This document shows, piece by piece, positions 7,501 through 13,245 of a stretch of DNA of 14,429 nucleotides. Each line of letters starts with the position of its first letter. Within the stretch, counting starts at the first letter, position 1. The notes beneath the pieces were generated by a model. The model made no database searches, was not told the DNA's origin, and worked only from the letters and a program-made list of their open reading frames with translations. Both the position numbers and the translations under genes were made by a program. Origin of the DNA: an uncultured Sphingobium sp. (GTDB taxonomy: Bacteria; Pseudomonadota; Alphaproteobacteria; Sphingomonadales; Sphingomonadaceae); assembly GCA_946479185.1 (NCBI GenBank), contig CAMLFF010000047.1, positions 1 through 14,429 on the forward strand, given 5' to 3'.

Positions 7501-7772
7501 CTGAAGCCGTTGCGCGAGATTGAACGTGTCGTTTCAAGACCTGGAATGCCAGCCAAGGCGATTTCGACAGGATAGGTAACGAGTTTCTCGATTTCGACCG
7601 GCGACAAGCGCGGGTCGATCGTGTTGATCTGAACCTGATTGGTGGTGATATCTGGCACTGCGTCGATTGGCAGCTTCGTAAGCTGCCATAGGCCGAGGCC
7701 GCCGATGACTATGAAAAGGGCGAGTACCGTCCAACGCATGCGGACAGAGAGCGCCATGAGATTTGCGATCAT
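4518..7772 (-). CDS. czcA: CzcA, heavy-metal RND efflux pump inner-membrane subunit
   Basis: Encodes 1084 residues, the usual length of a HME-RND pump. There are twelve membrane helices with two large periplasmic loops; TM1 is about residues 15-33. The TM4 proton-relay motif reads LDFGLIVDGAVIIIEN with D426, D432 and E439, the pattern of the Co/Zn/Cd class rather than the Cu/Ag class. Other family signatures are LPIDAVPDIT near residue 34, GFSQVSAIF near 89 and FGQAIILLAFAPLLTFTG in TM6. Residues about 146-180 form an insertion in the first loop (DGKGAKKVAGQPGW onward) absent from short relatives. The start ATG follows czcB by 3 bp with GAGGAA upstream. With CzcB and CzcC it would form a trimeric complex expelling cations to the outside, driven by protons. 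Confidence 0.95.
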   Translation of the reverse strand: MIANLMALSVRMRWTVLALFIVIGGLGLWQLTKLPIDAVPDITTNQVQINTIDPRLSPVEIEKLVTYPVEIALAGIPGLETTRSISRNGFSQVSAIFTDSTDLYFARQQVGERLRQATENLPDGVQPQVGPVSTGLGEIVMYTVGYANPDGKGAKKVAGQPGWQPDGSYLTPEGERLTDAVAKASYLRTVQDWIIGPQLRSVKGVAGVDSIGGYAKTFVVEPDPTKLANFGISYSELGQALENANLAVGANYFNRGGEAYLVRVDSRVRTVDEIRNAVAATRGGTPITIGQIANVRVGGDLRTGAGSMNGEEAVIGTVLMLIGQNSRVVATEASSKLDQVAKTLPPGVQVKVVLNRAELVGATVATVQRNLTEGAILVAVALFLLLGNWRAAVIAVLVIPFSFLMMAMGMNAFKVPGNLMSLGALDFGLIVDGAVIIIENCLARLAHRQEHEGRLLSLRERLEETMRASQEMIKPTVFGQAIILLAFAPLLTFTGTEGKTFSPMAITIMLALVAAFVLAITLVPALVAILIRGKVAEKDVWLIRKSKERYLPLLDQAIARPWPFILGGLAFFVAAIPAFGLLGSEFIPQLDEKNLAFASTRVPSVSLDQSLAMERKVEEAVIKIPEVALMFSKTGTAEVASDPMPPNVSDGFVILKEKDQWAEGTTKADVVAKIEKATGGLLGNLYEVSQPIQLRFNELIAGVRGDVAIKLYGDDLDKMALTANEMVRVLQTIPGAASVKAEQVGGAPALDVKLDRAAIARLGLTVRDVADTVAAGLGGRESGLVYEGDRRFDVTVRVPETTRANLDDIRSLPVLLPEVEGRPRAQVPLAQVAQIRLTEGLNQISRENGKRRVVVQVNLGGRDAGSFVQEAQAKIAQVKLPAGYYLEWGGQFENLAAASKRLSIVVPLCFLVIFGLLYMALGGFGRAAAVFLAVPLGLAGGVFTLVLTGINFSVSAAVGFICLAGVAVLNGLVVMTAIRDRSEAGLPIAQAIREGMADKMRAVIMTGFVPAIGFVPMALAHGTGAEVQKPLATVVIGGLIAATILTLLVLPALAKVILGRKEHQKEQGTSTPYGDDPAPLRGEA

Positions 7773-7775
7773 GGT

Positions 7776-8945
7776 CTATTCTTCCTCGCCCGCGCCCTTG
7801 CCGAGTTCGGCCTTGAGCAGAAATGCGTTTTTGGTTGCGACTTGGCTGCCTGCCGCGAGACCCTTCAGGATCTCGACCCGGCCGTTGCTGCGTTGTCCGA
7901 TCGTGACAGTCTGAGCCTTGAAGCCCTGCGCGGTCCGCACGAACACGATGTCACGCCCTTCGAGCGTCTGTACCGCATCCTCCGGCACCACGATTGCGTT
8001 GCTGGACGTGCCGCTCCGGCTTGGTAGGAGCCGTACCCGCACTGCAAGTCCCGGCTGAAAACTGCCCGGAACGTCCAGCACGGCAGTCGCCGAGCGCGTG
8101 TCGTTTGCGAGTCCGGGTGTGACGGCGCGCACGCGCCCCTCAACCGTCCGCCCATCGGGCAGCTCGATGATTGCTCGATCGCCTGGAGAGAGTCGTTGTG
8201 CGTCAGTCGGACCGACCGCCGCCTCTATTTGAATCTTTGACGCATCCGCGACGCGCATCAATTCGGTTTCGGGCTGGACGAAGGCGCCCAGGCTAACATT
8301 CTCCGAAGTGCCGCGACCCGAGATCGGGCTGGACACCAGCACACCGCGACCGTCAGACGTTACGCGCGCGGCCCCTGCCGCCACGCTTGCGCGGCGTGCC
8401 TCCGCCGCGGCAGATGCGGCCTCGGCTTCTGCCTGTTCCAGATCAACACTTGCCGAGACCTTCTGACGGAACAGATATTGCTCGCGAGCGAGCGCTTTCT
8501 GCGCCAGCGTCGACTTGGCGGCAGCGGCAGTGCGATCGGCTGCAAACTGCGCCGCGTCGCGGCTTTCGACGACGGCCAGCGTTTCGCCGGCACGCACCGG
8601 ATCACCGAGCCGCTTCATCAATTGCGTGACCGCGCCGCCTGCGCGAGCGGTTACGATCGCCTCGCCTTGCGGCGACGCGCTAACCGTTGCCTGCGCGACG
8701 ATCTCCGCGCCGAGCCCACCCGGGTTGATGGTCTCGGTAGCGATGTTGGCTTGCTGCACCGCCTGCGCGGTCATGGTCACTGAATCGGGGGCCTTTTCCG
8801 CCTCCGTGGGCACAGCGTCATTGCCGCTCGCCACTTCCGTTGCGGCAGGTTCATTCGCGGTCCAGCGCGCTATCCCGAACCCGCCGAGCGCAGCAACAAT
8901 CGCGACGGCTGCGCCGCCGCCTAGTATGCGTTTATCCTTTATCAT
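7776..8945 (-). CDS. czcB: CzcB, RND periplasmic adaptor (membrane fusion protein)
   Basis: Encodes 389 residues. An N-terminal membrane anchor (about residues 7-26) is followed by an acidic linker, a split biotinyl-lipoyl domain (around AIVTARAGGAVTQLMKRLGD and, past the hairpin, GVLVSSPISGRG), an alpha-helical hairpin rich in Ala, Gln and Glu (about residues 130-195), and beta-barrel and membrane-proximal domains ending in KNAFLLKAELGKGAGEEE. This order is standard for adaptors joining RND pumps to TolC-type channels. It lacks the long histidine-rich N terminus of Cupriavidus CzcB. The start ATG overlaps the czcC stop in ATGA, showing tight coupling. Confidence 0.93.
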   Translation of the reverse strand: MIKDKRILGGGAAVAIVAALGGFGIARWTANEPAATEVASGNDAVPTEAEKAPDSVTMTAQAVQQANIATETINPGGLGAEIVAQATVSASPQGEAIVTARAGGAVTQLMKRLGDPVRAGETLAVVESRDAAQFAADRTAAAAKSTLAQKALAREQYLFRQKVSASVDLEQAEAEAASAAAEARRASVAAGAARVTSDGRGVLVSSPISGRGTSENVSLGAFVQPETELMRVADASKIQIEAAVGPTDAQRLSPGDRAIIELPDGRTVEGRVRAVTPGLANDTRSATAVLDVPGSFQPGLAVRVRLLPSRSGTSSNAIVVPEDAVQTLEGRDIVFVRTAQGFKAQTVTIGQRSNGRVEILKGLAAGSQVATKNAFLLKAELGKGAGEEE

Positions 8946-10291
8946 CGATCATCTCCGGAAATTATGGGGGCCGGCGTCGTGAGCCGGTCGAGCCTAGCCT
9001 GCGCGTCATGATACGCAGCGAGCGCATCGACGTAGGTCTGGCGGGTCTGTGAAAGAGTACGCTCTGCATCAAGAAGTGCGATTTGATCGAACTTGCCCTG
9101 TGTCCAGCCAATCCGCGCGATGCGGGCTGCCTCCTGCGCCGCTGTCAAGCCCGGGCCTCCTGCCGCCCACGCGGTCGAAGCGGCGTTCGCCACTTCGGTC
9201 TGAGCGCTGGCAATCTGCTGACGAGTATCGGCCAACGCCAAATTGCGTAATGCAATCGCCTGAGTCTGTTCCGAGCGCGATTGCGCTACGAACGCACTGC
9301 CGTTGTTGAAGAGTGGTATCGGGATCGAAATGCCGACCATAGCGGCAGTGTCGTTAGTCGCCTCAAACCGGCGGGCGAAAGTGCTGACCGTTACGTCAGG
9401 AACCCGCAACGACCGGGCCACGCGAACTTGCGCATCGGCGGTGCGAACGTCCGCTTGCGCAGCAACCAAGGCGAGCGTTCCATCAACATCTACCGGCCGG
9501 GGCGGTCCGTAATCATCGATCCGTTCGAACCAAGAGCGATCAAGCGTGCCGGTCACCGGCGCCGCAAGTAAAGTCTGAAGATTGACACGGGCCGCCTGTG
9601 CCTGCCGGGCTGCATTATCGGCCGCGACCTGCGCATTGATCCGCAGTACGTCAGCACGCTGTTGCTCGATCGGCCCAACAGCGCCTGCTTTGACGCGTTC
9701 ACTCGAGATGCGGAATGCGTTGTTAGCAATCCCGGCTTGCTCGCTCAGCACTTCAGCGCGCCGTTCACCAGCGGCAGCCTCGATGTAGAGCTGCGTTATT
9801 CGCAAGCGCAGATCCGCCTTCGCGATTTCAGCCTGGACTTGCGCGCGGGTGAGGCGTGCGGTTGCTAGCGCAACGCGCGCTGGCCGCTTCCCTCCCAACT
9901 CCAGGGGGAGCACCACGCCAACCGTCGTCTCGGAGCTTCGCAAACCTTTATAGACACCGGTCCCGGCAAGATTTTCAACCTGTGCCTGTACTTCGGGGTT
10001 TGGGCGCAGTCCGGCAACGCGGCGTGCCGCTGTTGCAGCGTCGACGCCGGCCGTGGCCGCCGCGATTGATGGCAGTGGCGCCGAAACGCTATCCCCGGTC
10101 CCCGGTGTCGCGTTGTTGCCGGTGGTAACCGATGGCATACCACCCGCAGCCAGCGCGTTCTCGAGCGAGAAGGTATCTGCAGTTTGCGATAAAGCACTCG
10201 CCGCCGGAAGGCCGGACGGCATTGTTGTTTGCGCTCTGGCCGCACTGGCGAGAGACGCCGCGACCATGAAGGCCGCGATGGTACGATGCAT
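8942..10291 (-). CDS. czcC: CzcC, TolC-family outer-membrane channel
   Basis: Encodes 449 residues with a clear Sec signal peptide at the N terminus (MHRTIAAFMVAASLASAARA, probable cleavage before Q21). A low-complexity Ala/Ser/Thr/Gly linker runs to about residue 90. The two tandem outer-membrane efflux repeats follow: GLRPNPEVQAQVENLAG and PLELGGKRPARVALA in the first, RSLRVPDVTVSTFARRFE and SIPIPLFNNG in the second. Long coiled helices rich in Ala and Gln follow each. No lipobox cysteine is seen, unlike some relatives. The start is supported by AGGAG 8 nt upstream; the open frame extends further but without such a site. It is the outer-membrane exit duct of the CzcCBA pump. Confidence 0.93.
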   Translation of the reverse strand: MHRTIAAFMVAASLASAARAQTTMPSGLPAASALSQTADTFSLENALAAGGMPSVTTGNNATPGTGDSVSAPLPSIAAATAGVDAATAARRVAGLRPNPEVQAQVENLAGTGVYKGLRSSETTVGVVLPLELGGKRPARVALATARLTRAQVQAEIAKADLRLRITQLYIEAAAGERRAEVLSEQAGIANNAFRISSERVKAGAVGPIEQQRADVLRINAQVAADNAARQAQAARVNLQTLLAAPVTGTLDRSWFERIDDYGPPRPVDVDGTLALVAAQADVRTADAQVRVARSLRVPDVTVSTFARRFEATNDTAAMVGISIPIPLFNNGSAFVAQSRSEQTQAIALRNLALADTRQQIASAQTEVANAASTAWAAGGPGLTAAQEAARIARIGWTQGKFDQIALLDAERTLSQTRQTYVDALAAYHDAQARLDRLTTPAPIISGDDR

Positions 10292-10355
10292 GAATGATAA
10301 CTCCTGACAAATCGGATTGGCCCCGCACGGCAATGGCCGGCGAGGTCAGCGAAAG

Positions 10356-10703
10356 TCAGGCTTGGGGAGGGCGCAGCGCCGGATCGGCAGTGGAGCGTGG
10401 CAGAATCAAACGGATCGAAAAAATGGCTGCGAGCCGAAGATAGGGATGGGACCCATTATTGGTGATTTTGACAGGCGCCGCAACGTGATCGCCGTGGCAA
10501 CCGCCGTGATGATGGGGATACCCCTTGTCGCTATCGAAGGGGACTTGGTCCGAATCACCAGACACATGGCCTAACGCAACCTCATCTGCACGCGCCTCAT
10601 GAGACAACACGCGAACATCCGGCCTCTCGAGCACATGAGCAATCGCCGTCGTTCCCAAGGAGAAGACGAGAAAGCAAATGAGGATGTTCAAAACTTGTCT
10701 CAC
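10356..10703 (-). CDS. CzcI-like histidine-rich periplasmic protein
   Basis: Encodes 115 residues starting at GTG. A signal peptide (about residues 1-22, cleavage AIA before HV) leads to a mature part with a histidine cluster (HHHGGCHGDH, residues 64-73) and a C-terminal LRPPQA. Small histidine-rich periplasmic proteins at this place, upstream of czcC, resemble CzcI of Cupriavidus, thought to bind metal or tune czc expression; identity over the whole length is uncertain. There is no good ribosome site before the GTG, but the GTG overlaps the TGA of a tiny upstream frame (10732-10700) in GTGA, so translation may be coupled. A TTG four codons later is an alternative start. The gene is 64 bp before czcC. 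Confidence 0.68.
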   Translation of the reverse strand: MRQVLNILICFLVFSLGTTAIAHVLERPDVRVLSHEARADEVALGHVSGDSDQVPFDSDKGYPHHHGGCHGDHVAAPVKITNNGSHPYLRLAAIFSIRLILPRSTADPALRPPQA

Positions 10704-10736
10704 GACAGAAAGTCTAACAGGAACCCAGACATCGGT

Positions 10737-10913
10737 CTAGTCTCGCTCGTTGAATGAAGAAATAAAGTCATCATCATCATAAGGTTTGCAATTTGTTGAG
10801 TGCGCATCTCGCCATATTGGGATCGGCGCAGCCAGCATCCTCGCACCGTGCACAAAACGGACCCTCTCCCGGGAACCGGCCAAATAAGCAAAAAGGTTCG
10901 TCCATCGATGCAT
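10737..10913 (-). CDS. Small protein of unknown function (58 aa)
   Basis: Not recognised. The ATG follows a textbook ribosome site (AGGAGGAG, 10919-10926) by 5 nt, and the gene begins 18 bp after the stop of the upstream CDF gene. The N-terminal half is basic with a hydrophobic patch (NLFAYLAGSRERVRFVHG). A single cysteine (NCKPY) lies near the acidic C terminus (YDDDDFISS). There is no signal peptide or membrane segment of normal length. The 3' part of the DNA is clearly richer in A and T than the flanking genes. The acidic Asp run plus Cys and His residues would allow metal binding, which is speculation. It could instead be an untranslated leader for the CzcI-like gene that happens to contain a start site. 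Confidence 0.5.
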   Translation of the reverse strand: MHRWTNLFAYLAGSRERVRFVHGARMLAAPIPIWRDAHSTNCKPYDDDDFISSFNERD

Positions 10914-10931
10914 TTGTGCTCCTCCTGACAA

Positions 10932-11591
10932 CTACATTCCTGTAGAAATCAACGACTGCTGCGCTTCTAATAGACTCCTAGGTTTTGAGCGCAGCTCTAT
11001 GCGAGCCTGGCTGATGATTTGCAGGCCGCCCCAGATACCTAAGCCTGCCATAATCAGAGCGACCACCAGATCCGGCCAGGCAGTACCTGTGCCCACTACA
11101 CCGGCTGCCGCGAGCAGGACGGCGAGGTTGCCGATCGCGTCATTACGTGAGCAAATCCAGACCGAGCGCATGTTGGCGTCGCCGCTCCGGTAGCGAAAGA
11201 GCATGAGCGCAACGCTGCCATTGGCGATCAGGGCGATCAGGCCTACGATCCCCATCGTTTCTGCCTTCGGCACACCTTGGCCCATAGCCGCAAGCACCGT
11301 CGTGACGAGGACATAAACGCCAAAGGCGAGGATCGTACCGCCTTTAAGCAGCGCGGCACGCGAGCGCCAGCCCAGCGCCATACTGGCGACCCCGAGGCTG
11401 ATCGCATAATTGGCAGAGTCACCCAGGAAATCGAGCGCGTCCGCCTGCAGAGATCGCGATCCTGAAGCGATCCCTGCGACCATCTCGCCCAGAAACATCG
11501 CCAGATTGATGACCAGCGCAATCCAGAGAATGCGGCGCCAGCGCGGATCGGGCGCTGGCGCCGCGTCCGATTGGCAACTGCTACAAACCAT
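10932..11591 (-). CDS. CDF-family cation transporter, first gene of the operon
   Basis: Encodes 219 residues from the ATG beginning MVCSSCQ, with GGAG 9 nt upstream; a TTG 18 nt earlier is in frame. An N-terminal CSSC pair (C3, C6) precedes about six membrane helices. The TM2 motif reads LQADALDFLGD with D54-x3-D58, and the TM5 motif reads C147-x3-D151 (CSRNDAIGN), where classical zinc CDFs have HxxxD. There is little C-terminal domain. CDF proteins move Zn, Co or Cd from cytoplasm to periplasm by proton antiport, feeding the CzcCBA pump. It stands directly behind the MerR-type promoter, so it would be the first gene induced. It is a paralogue of the short CDF at 463-1071. Confidence 0.88.
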   Translation of the reverse strand: MVCSSCQSDAAPAPDPRWRRILWIALVINLAMFLGEMVAGIASGSRSLQADALDFLGDSANYAISLGVASMALGWRSRAALLKGGTILAFGVYVLVTTVLAAMGQGVPKAETMGIVGLIALIANGSVALMLFRYRSGDANMRSVWICSRNDAIGNLAVLLAAAGVVGTGTAWPDLVVALIMAGLGIWGGLQIISQARIELRSKPRSLLEAQQSLISTGM

Positions 11592-11623
11592 GGACCAAGA
11601 CTCCGACAAACATCATGATCGTG

Positions 11624-11654
11624 TCTATGCACCCTCTAGTTACTAGAGGGTCAA
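11624..11654 (-). promoter_or_regulatory. MerR-type metal-inducible promoter of the efflux operon
   Basis: On the minus strand a good -35 element TTGACC (11654-11649) and a -10-like CATAGA (11629-11624) are separated by 19 bp, the overlong spacer that marks promoters activated by MerR-family proteins. The spacer holds the operator palindrome (11631-11651). The -10 ends 32 bp before the first ATG of the CDF gene, leaving a normal short leader. The MerR-family gene is divergently transcribed 120 bp away. Confidence 0.82.
11631..11651. promoter_or_regulatory. Operator 1: perfect MerR-family palindrome
   Basis: Arms ACCCTCTAG (11631-11639) and CTAGAGGGT (11643-11651) are exact inverted repeats separated by TTA. 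The sequence resembles the operators of PbrR and CadR regulators of lead and cadmium resistance. It lies within the 19-bp spacer of the operon promoter, the position from which a metal-loaded MerR dimer untwists DNA to allow transcription. Confidence 0.85.
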
Positions 11655-11746
11655 GAGCAATAATGTATGTGCGCTCAGGATTGATCAGTCGGGTGCCAGC
11701 GCTTCAAAAAGGGACCTCGACTGGTAGGTTTCCTCAGCCTATGTTC

Positions 11747-11767
11747 ACTCTATAGTGACTAGAGGGT
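11747..11767. promoter_or_regulatory. Operator 2: imperfect palindrome on the merR ribosome site
   Basis: Arms ACTCTATAG (11747-11755) and CTAGAGGGT (11759-11767) match at 7 of 9 positions around TGA. The right arm is identical to that of operator 1. The GAGGG within it (11762-11766) is also the only Shine-Dalgarno-like sequence for the regulator gene, whose ATG follows at 11774. This site is best explained as autoregulatory. Confidence 0.75.
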
Positions 11768-11773
11768 TACGTT

Positions 11774-12181
11774 ATGCAAATCGGTGAATTGGCGCGGGCG
11801 ACCGCCACGAAGGTTGAAACGATCCGCTATTATGAACAAACCGGCCTGCTGCCCCCACCAGCCCGAACGCAAGCGAACTACCGTCAATACAACGGGAGCC
11901 ATCTAGCGCGACTGTCGTTCATTCGCCGCGCGCGCGATCTTGGCTTTCCGATCGAGCGCGTCCGCGCGTTGTTGGACCTTTCCGACGACCGAGGTCGCGA
12001 TTGCACCACGGTCGACCGGATCGCAACCGAGCATCTGCGTGAGGTTGACCGCAAGATCGCCGATCTCAGCGCGTTGCGGCGCGAATTGAGCACGCTCATC
12101 ACTTCATGCAAAGGCGGAACTGTCGCTGAATGCCGCATTCTGGAAGCGCTTGCTCCTGTTGTAGAGGACACGGGCACTTGA
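11774..12181 (+). CDS. MerR-family metal-responsive regulator (CadR/PbrR type)
   Basis: Encodes 135 residues. The N-terminal winged helix-turn-helix is standard: MQIGELARATATKVETIRYY followed by EQTGLLPPPAR and NYRQY. A dimerisation helix follows, then a C-terminal metal-binding loop. Cysteines C77, C112 and C120 (in RDCTTV, TSCKGG and AECRILEAL) match the three-cysteine arrangement of Cd/Pb sensors CadR and PbrR, with C120 one residue beyond the CadR spacing as I recall it; zinc sensing as in ZntR is possible. Known action: represses without metal, activates when bound. It is divergent from the efflux operon and flanked by two matching operators. Which metal triggers it cannot be read from sequence alone. 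Confidence 0.92.
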   Translation: MQIGELARATATKVETIRYYEQTGLLPPPARTQANYRQYNGSHLARLSFIRRARDLGFPIERVRALLDLSDDRGRDCTTVDRIATEHLREVDRKIADLSALRRELSTLITSCKGGTVAECRILEALAPVVEDTGT

Positions 12182-12424
12182 CGAGGATATCCGTCGGCCC
12201 CTCAGGCTCGTAGAGTGTAAACTCAAGGGGATTGACCTCTAGTGCCCACAGCTTTCGCGTAGCCGTCTCCCTTACTGACGCGGATTTCCAAGCTCTGTCA
12301 GGTCATATTGGAAAACTTATTAGGCGAGCGACACGAGGGGGATGAAACTAGCACTTTTGCGCAATCTTTTGAGCATGATCAGATGCCTCTTGCGCCGATC
12401 TCGACCTTCTGTAACGACAAGGGA
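12182..12424. other. Non-coding stretch after merR with a possible broken metal promoter
   Basis: I see no convincing gene. Around 12229-12240 there is TTGACC followed by TCTAGTG, which looks like the -35 and left operator arm of a MerR-type promoter. The matching right arm is missing, as if the original downstream DNA had been replaced. A likely boundary between the metal island and the mosaic region therefore lies near 12240. No terminator with a T run is evident after merR. Confidence 0.35.
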
Positions 12425-12584
12425 GCCACTGGCAAATTCCAGTGGCGGGGCGTCGTAACCCTAATGCTCTCGGCCGGTCGCAACTACTGCGGCCGGGTGG
12501 CCGTCGCGCATGTCCAAGGCTTCGGCCTAAAGGTGACGGCGCCACGGCGAGAGCTCTGGTTACGAACACCCGGCTTTTGGCCGG
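12425..12584 (+). ncRNA. Candidate structured RNA leader (three-way junction)
   Basis: The plus strand can fold into a dense set of helices. A hairpin with 8-bp stem comes first (12425-12432 with 12439-12446). A closing helix of 8 bp pairs 12453-12460 with 12558-12565, and a 7-bp helix pairs 12466-12472 with 12548-12554. Inside are a 9-bp hairpin with one G-U pair (12474-12482 with 12488-12496, loop ACTAC) and an arm of 4 plus 7 bp with a 2-nt bulge (12497-12507 with 12533-12545). That arm ends near a stem capped by C(UUCG)G (12517-12528). A last hairpin is CCGGC/GCCGG (12570-12584). The RNA ends about 20 nt before a strong ribosome site, so it looks like a cis-regulatory leader. I do not recognise the family. 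Confidence 0.55.
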
Positions 12585-12604
12585 TCCGCCCCAAATTTCG
12601 TTTT

Positions 12605-12610
12605 GGAGGA
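12605..12610 (+). promoter_or_regulatory. Strong ribosome binding site after the RNA leader
   Basis: GGAGGA lies 7 nt before the ATG at 12618, the best Shine-Dalgarno on this side of the window. It serves the 18-codon ORF directly and probably, by coupling, the antitoxin-like gene whose GTG at 12667 has no good site of its own. Confidence 0.65.
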
Positions 12611-12617
12611 CGGATCA

Positions 12618-12674
12618 ATGAACGTTTCTTTTGAGAATGTGTCTGCGGCGGGGACCGCTACAGGCCGTGACTGA
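12618..12674 (+). CDS. 18-residue ORF: leader peptide or beheaded gene
   Basis: An ATG with an ideal ribosome site opens a frame of 18 codons (MNVSFENVSAAGTATGRD) that stops at TGA 8 bp into the antitoxin-like gene. Two readings fit. It may be a true leader peptide whose translation carries ribosomes to the overlapping GTG start. Or it is the remaining 5' end of a gene that once followed the RNA leader and was cut by recombination at about 12665-12675. The hydroxyl- and Ala-rich sequence gives no functional clue. Confidence 0.4.
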   Translation: MNVSFENVSAAGTATGRD

Positions 12675-13245
12675 CCCAACTGTAGCCGAATTGCTCAACC
12701 GAAAATCCAAGCAGGCCAGTGCTCTTCGACCGTACGCGGCGAATCATGGTCTCCGCTTCGAATGTTATCTGCCATCGAAGCTTGCTTCTTGGCTCCTGAG
12801 CAAAGTCGAGCAAAAAACATATAACGATCCAGATCATGCAATCTATGCGATCGTAAACGATCACTACCAACTTGAGCGGCTCGAACGCGTCCGAGAGACG
12901 CTTGTTCAGCGCTCCTTGCAGCGGTCGTCCCGCGCTCAATGGCCTGAGCGGACGCTTGAGGAAGTAGGCGAATATTTGAATCGGGTAGATGAGTATGAAA
13001 CCCAGGGTGTGCCAGCATACTGGCATCTCAATGGTTTCACGGAACAGGTTCTGACGCCTGCTGATGATGATATGATCCGAGAGATTATGCATCGGTTTTC
13101 CACCTACTCCGAAGCGACAGCTTGGTATCTTTCTCGGCCATTGCCCGGTTTTGGAGGTGCTACAGCCGCTTCTCTTGTCCGCGAGGGGCGCGCTCAGGAG
13201 GTCAATGAATACCTCGAAGGCGTGGATGCCGGGGTTTTTGCATAG
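12667..13245 (+). CDS. Antitoxin-like protein with Xre/MbcA/ParS C-terminal domain
   Basis: Encodes 192 residues from GTG (MTDPTVAELL). The last third resembles the toxin-binding domain of Xre/MbcA/ParS antitoxins (DUF2384 type): RPLPGFGGATAASLVREGRA near residues 156-175, then EVNEYLEGVDAGVFA at the end. The N-terminal part has a segment that could be a ribbon-helix-helix or other DNA-binding region (ECYLPSKLASWLLSKVEQ), followed by a charged helical middle. The usual partner of such antitoxins is a RES-domain toxin, typically encoded just downstream; none is visible. Starts further upstream in the same frame exist (ATG 12637) but read through the small leader ORF out of frame. A DNA-binding antitoxin or orphan regulator is likely. 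Confidence 0.6.
   Translation: MTDPTVAELLNRKSKQASALRPYAANHGLRFECYLPSKLASWLLSKVEQKTYNDPDHAIYAIVNDHYQLERLERVRETLVQRSLQRSSRAQWPERTLEEVGEYLNRVDEYETQGVPAYWHLNGFTEQVLTPADDDMIREIMHRFSTYSEATAWYLSRPLPGFGGATAASLVREGRAQEVNEYLEGVDAGVFA

Noticed and set aside
11681..11709. Possible plus-strand promoter for merR (TTGATC, 17 bp, TCAAAA)
   Set aside because: The -10 matches the consensus at only half its positions; kept out of the feature list for lack of support.
12308..12634. Plus-strand frame of 108 codons across the structured RNA region
   Set aside because: TTG start without ribosome site, no domain, and it runs through every helix of the RNA; the ATG at 12618 has a far better site in another frame.
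12658..13092. Minus-strand frames opposite the antitoxin-like gene
   Set aside because: Antisense to a gene with a recognisable C-terminal domain; no ribosome site or family pattern.
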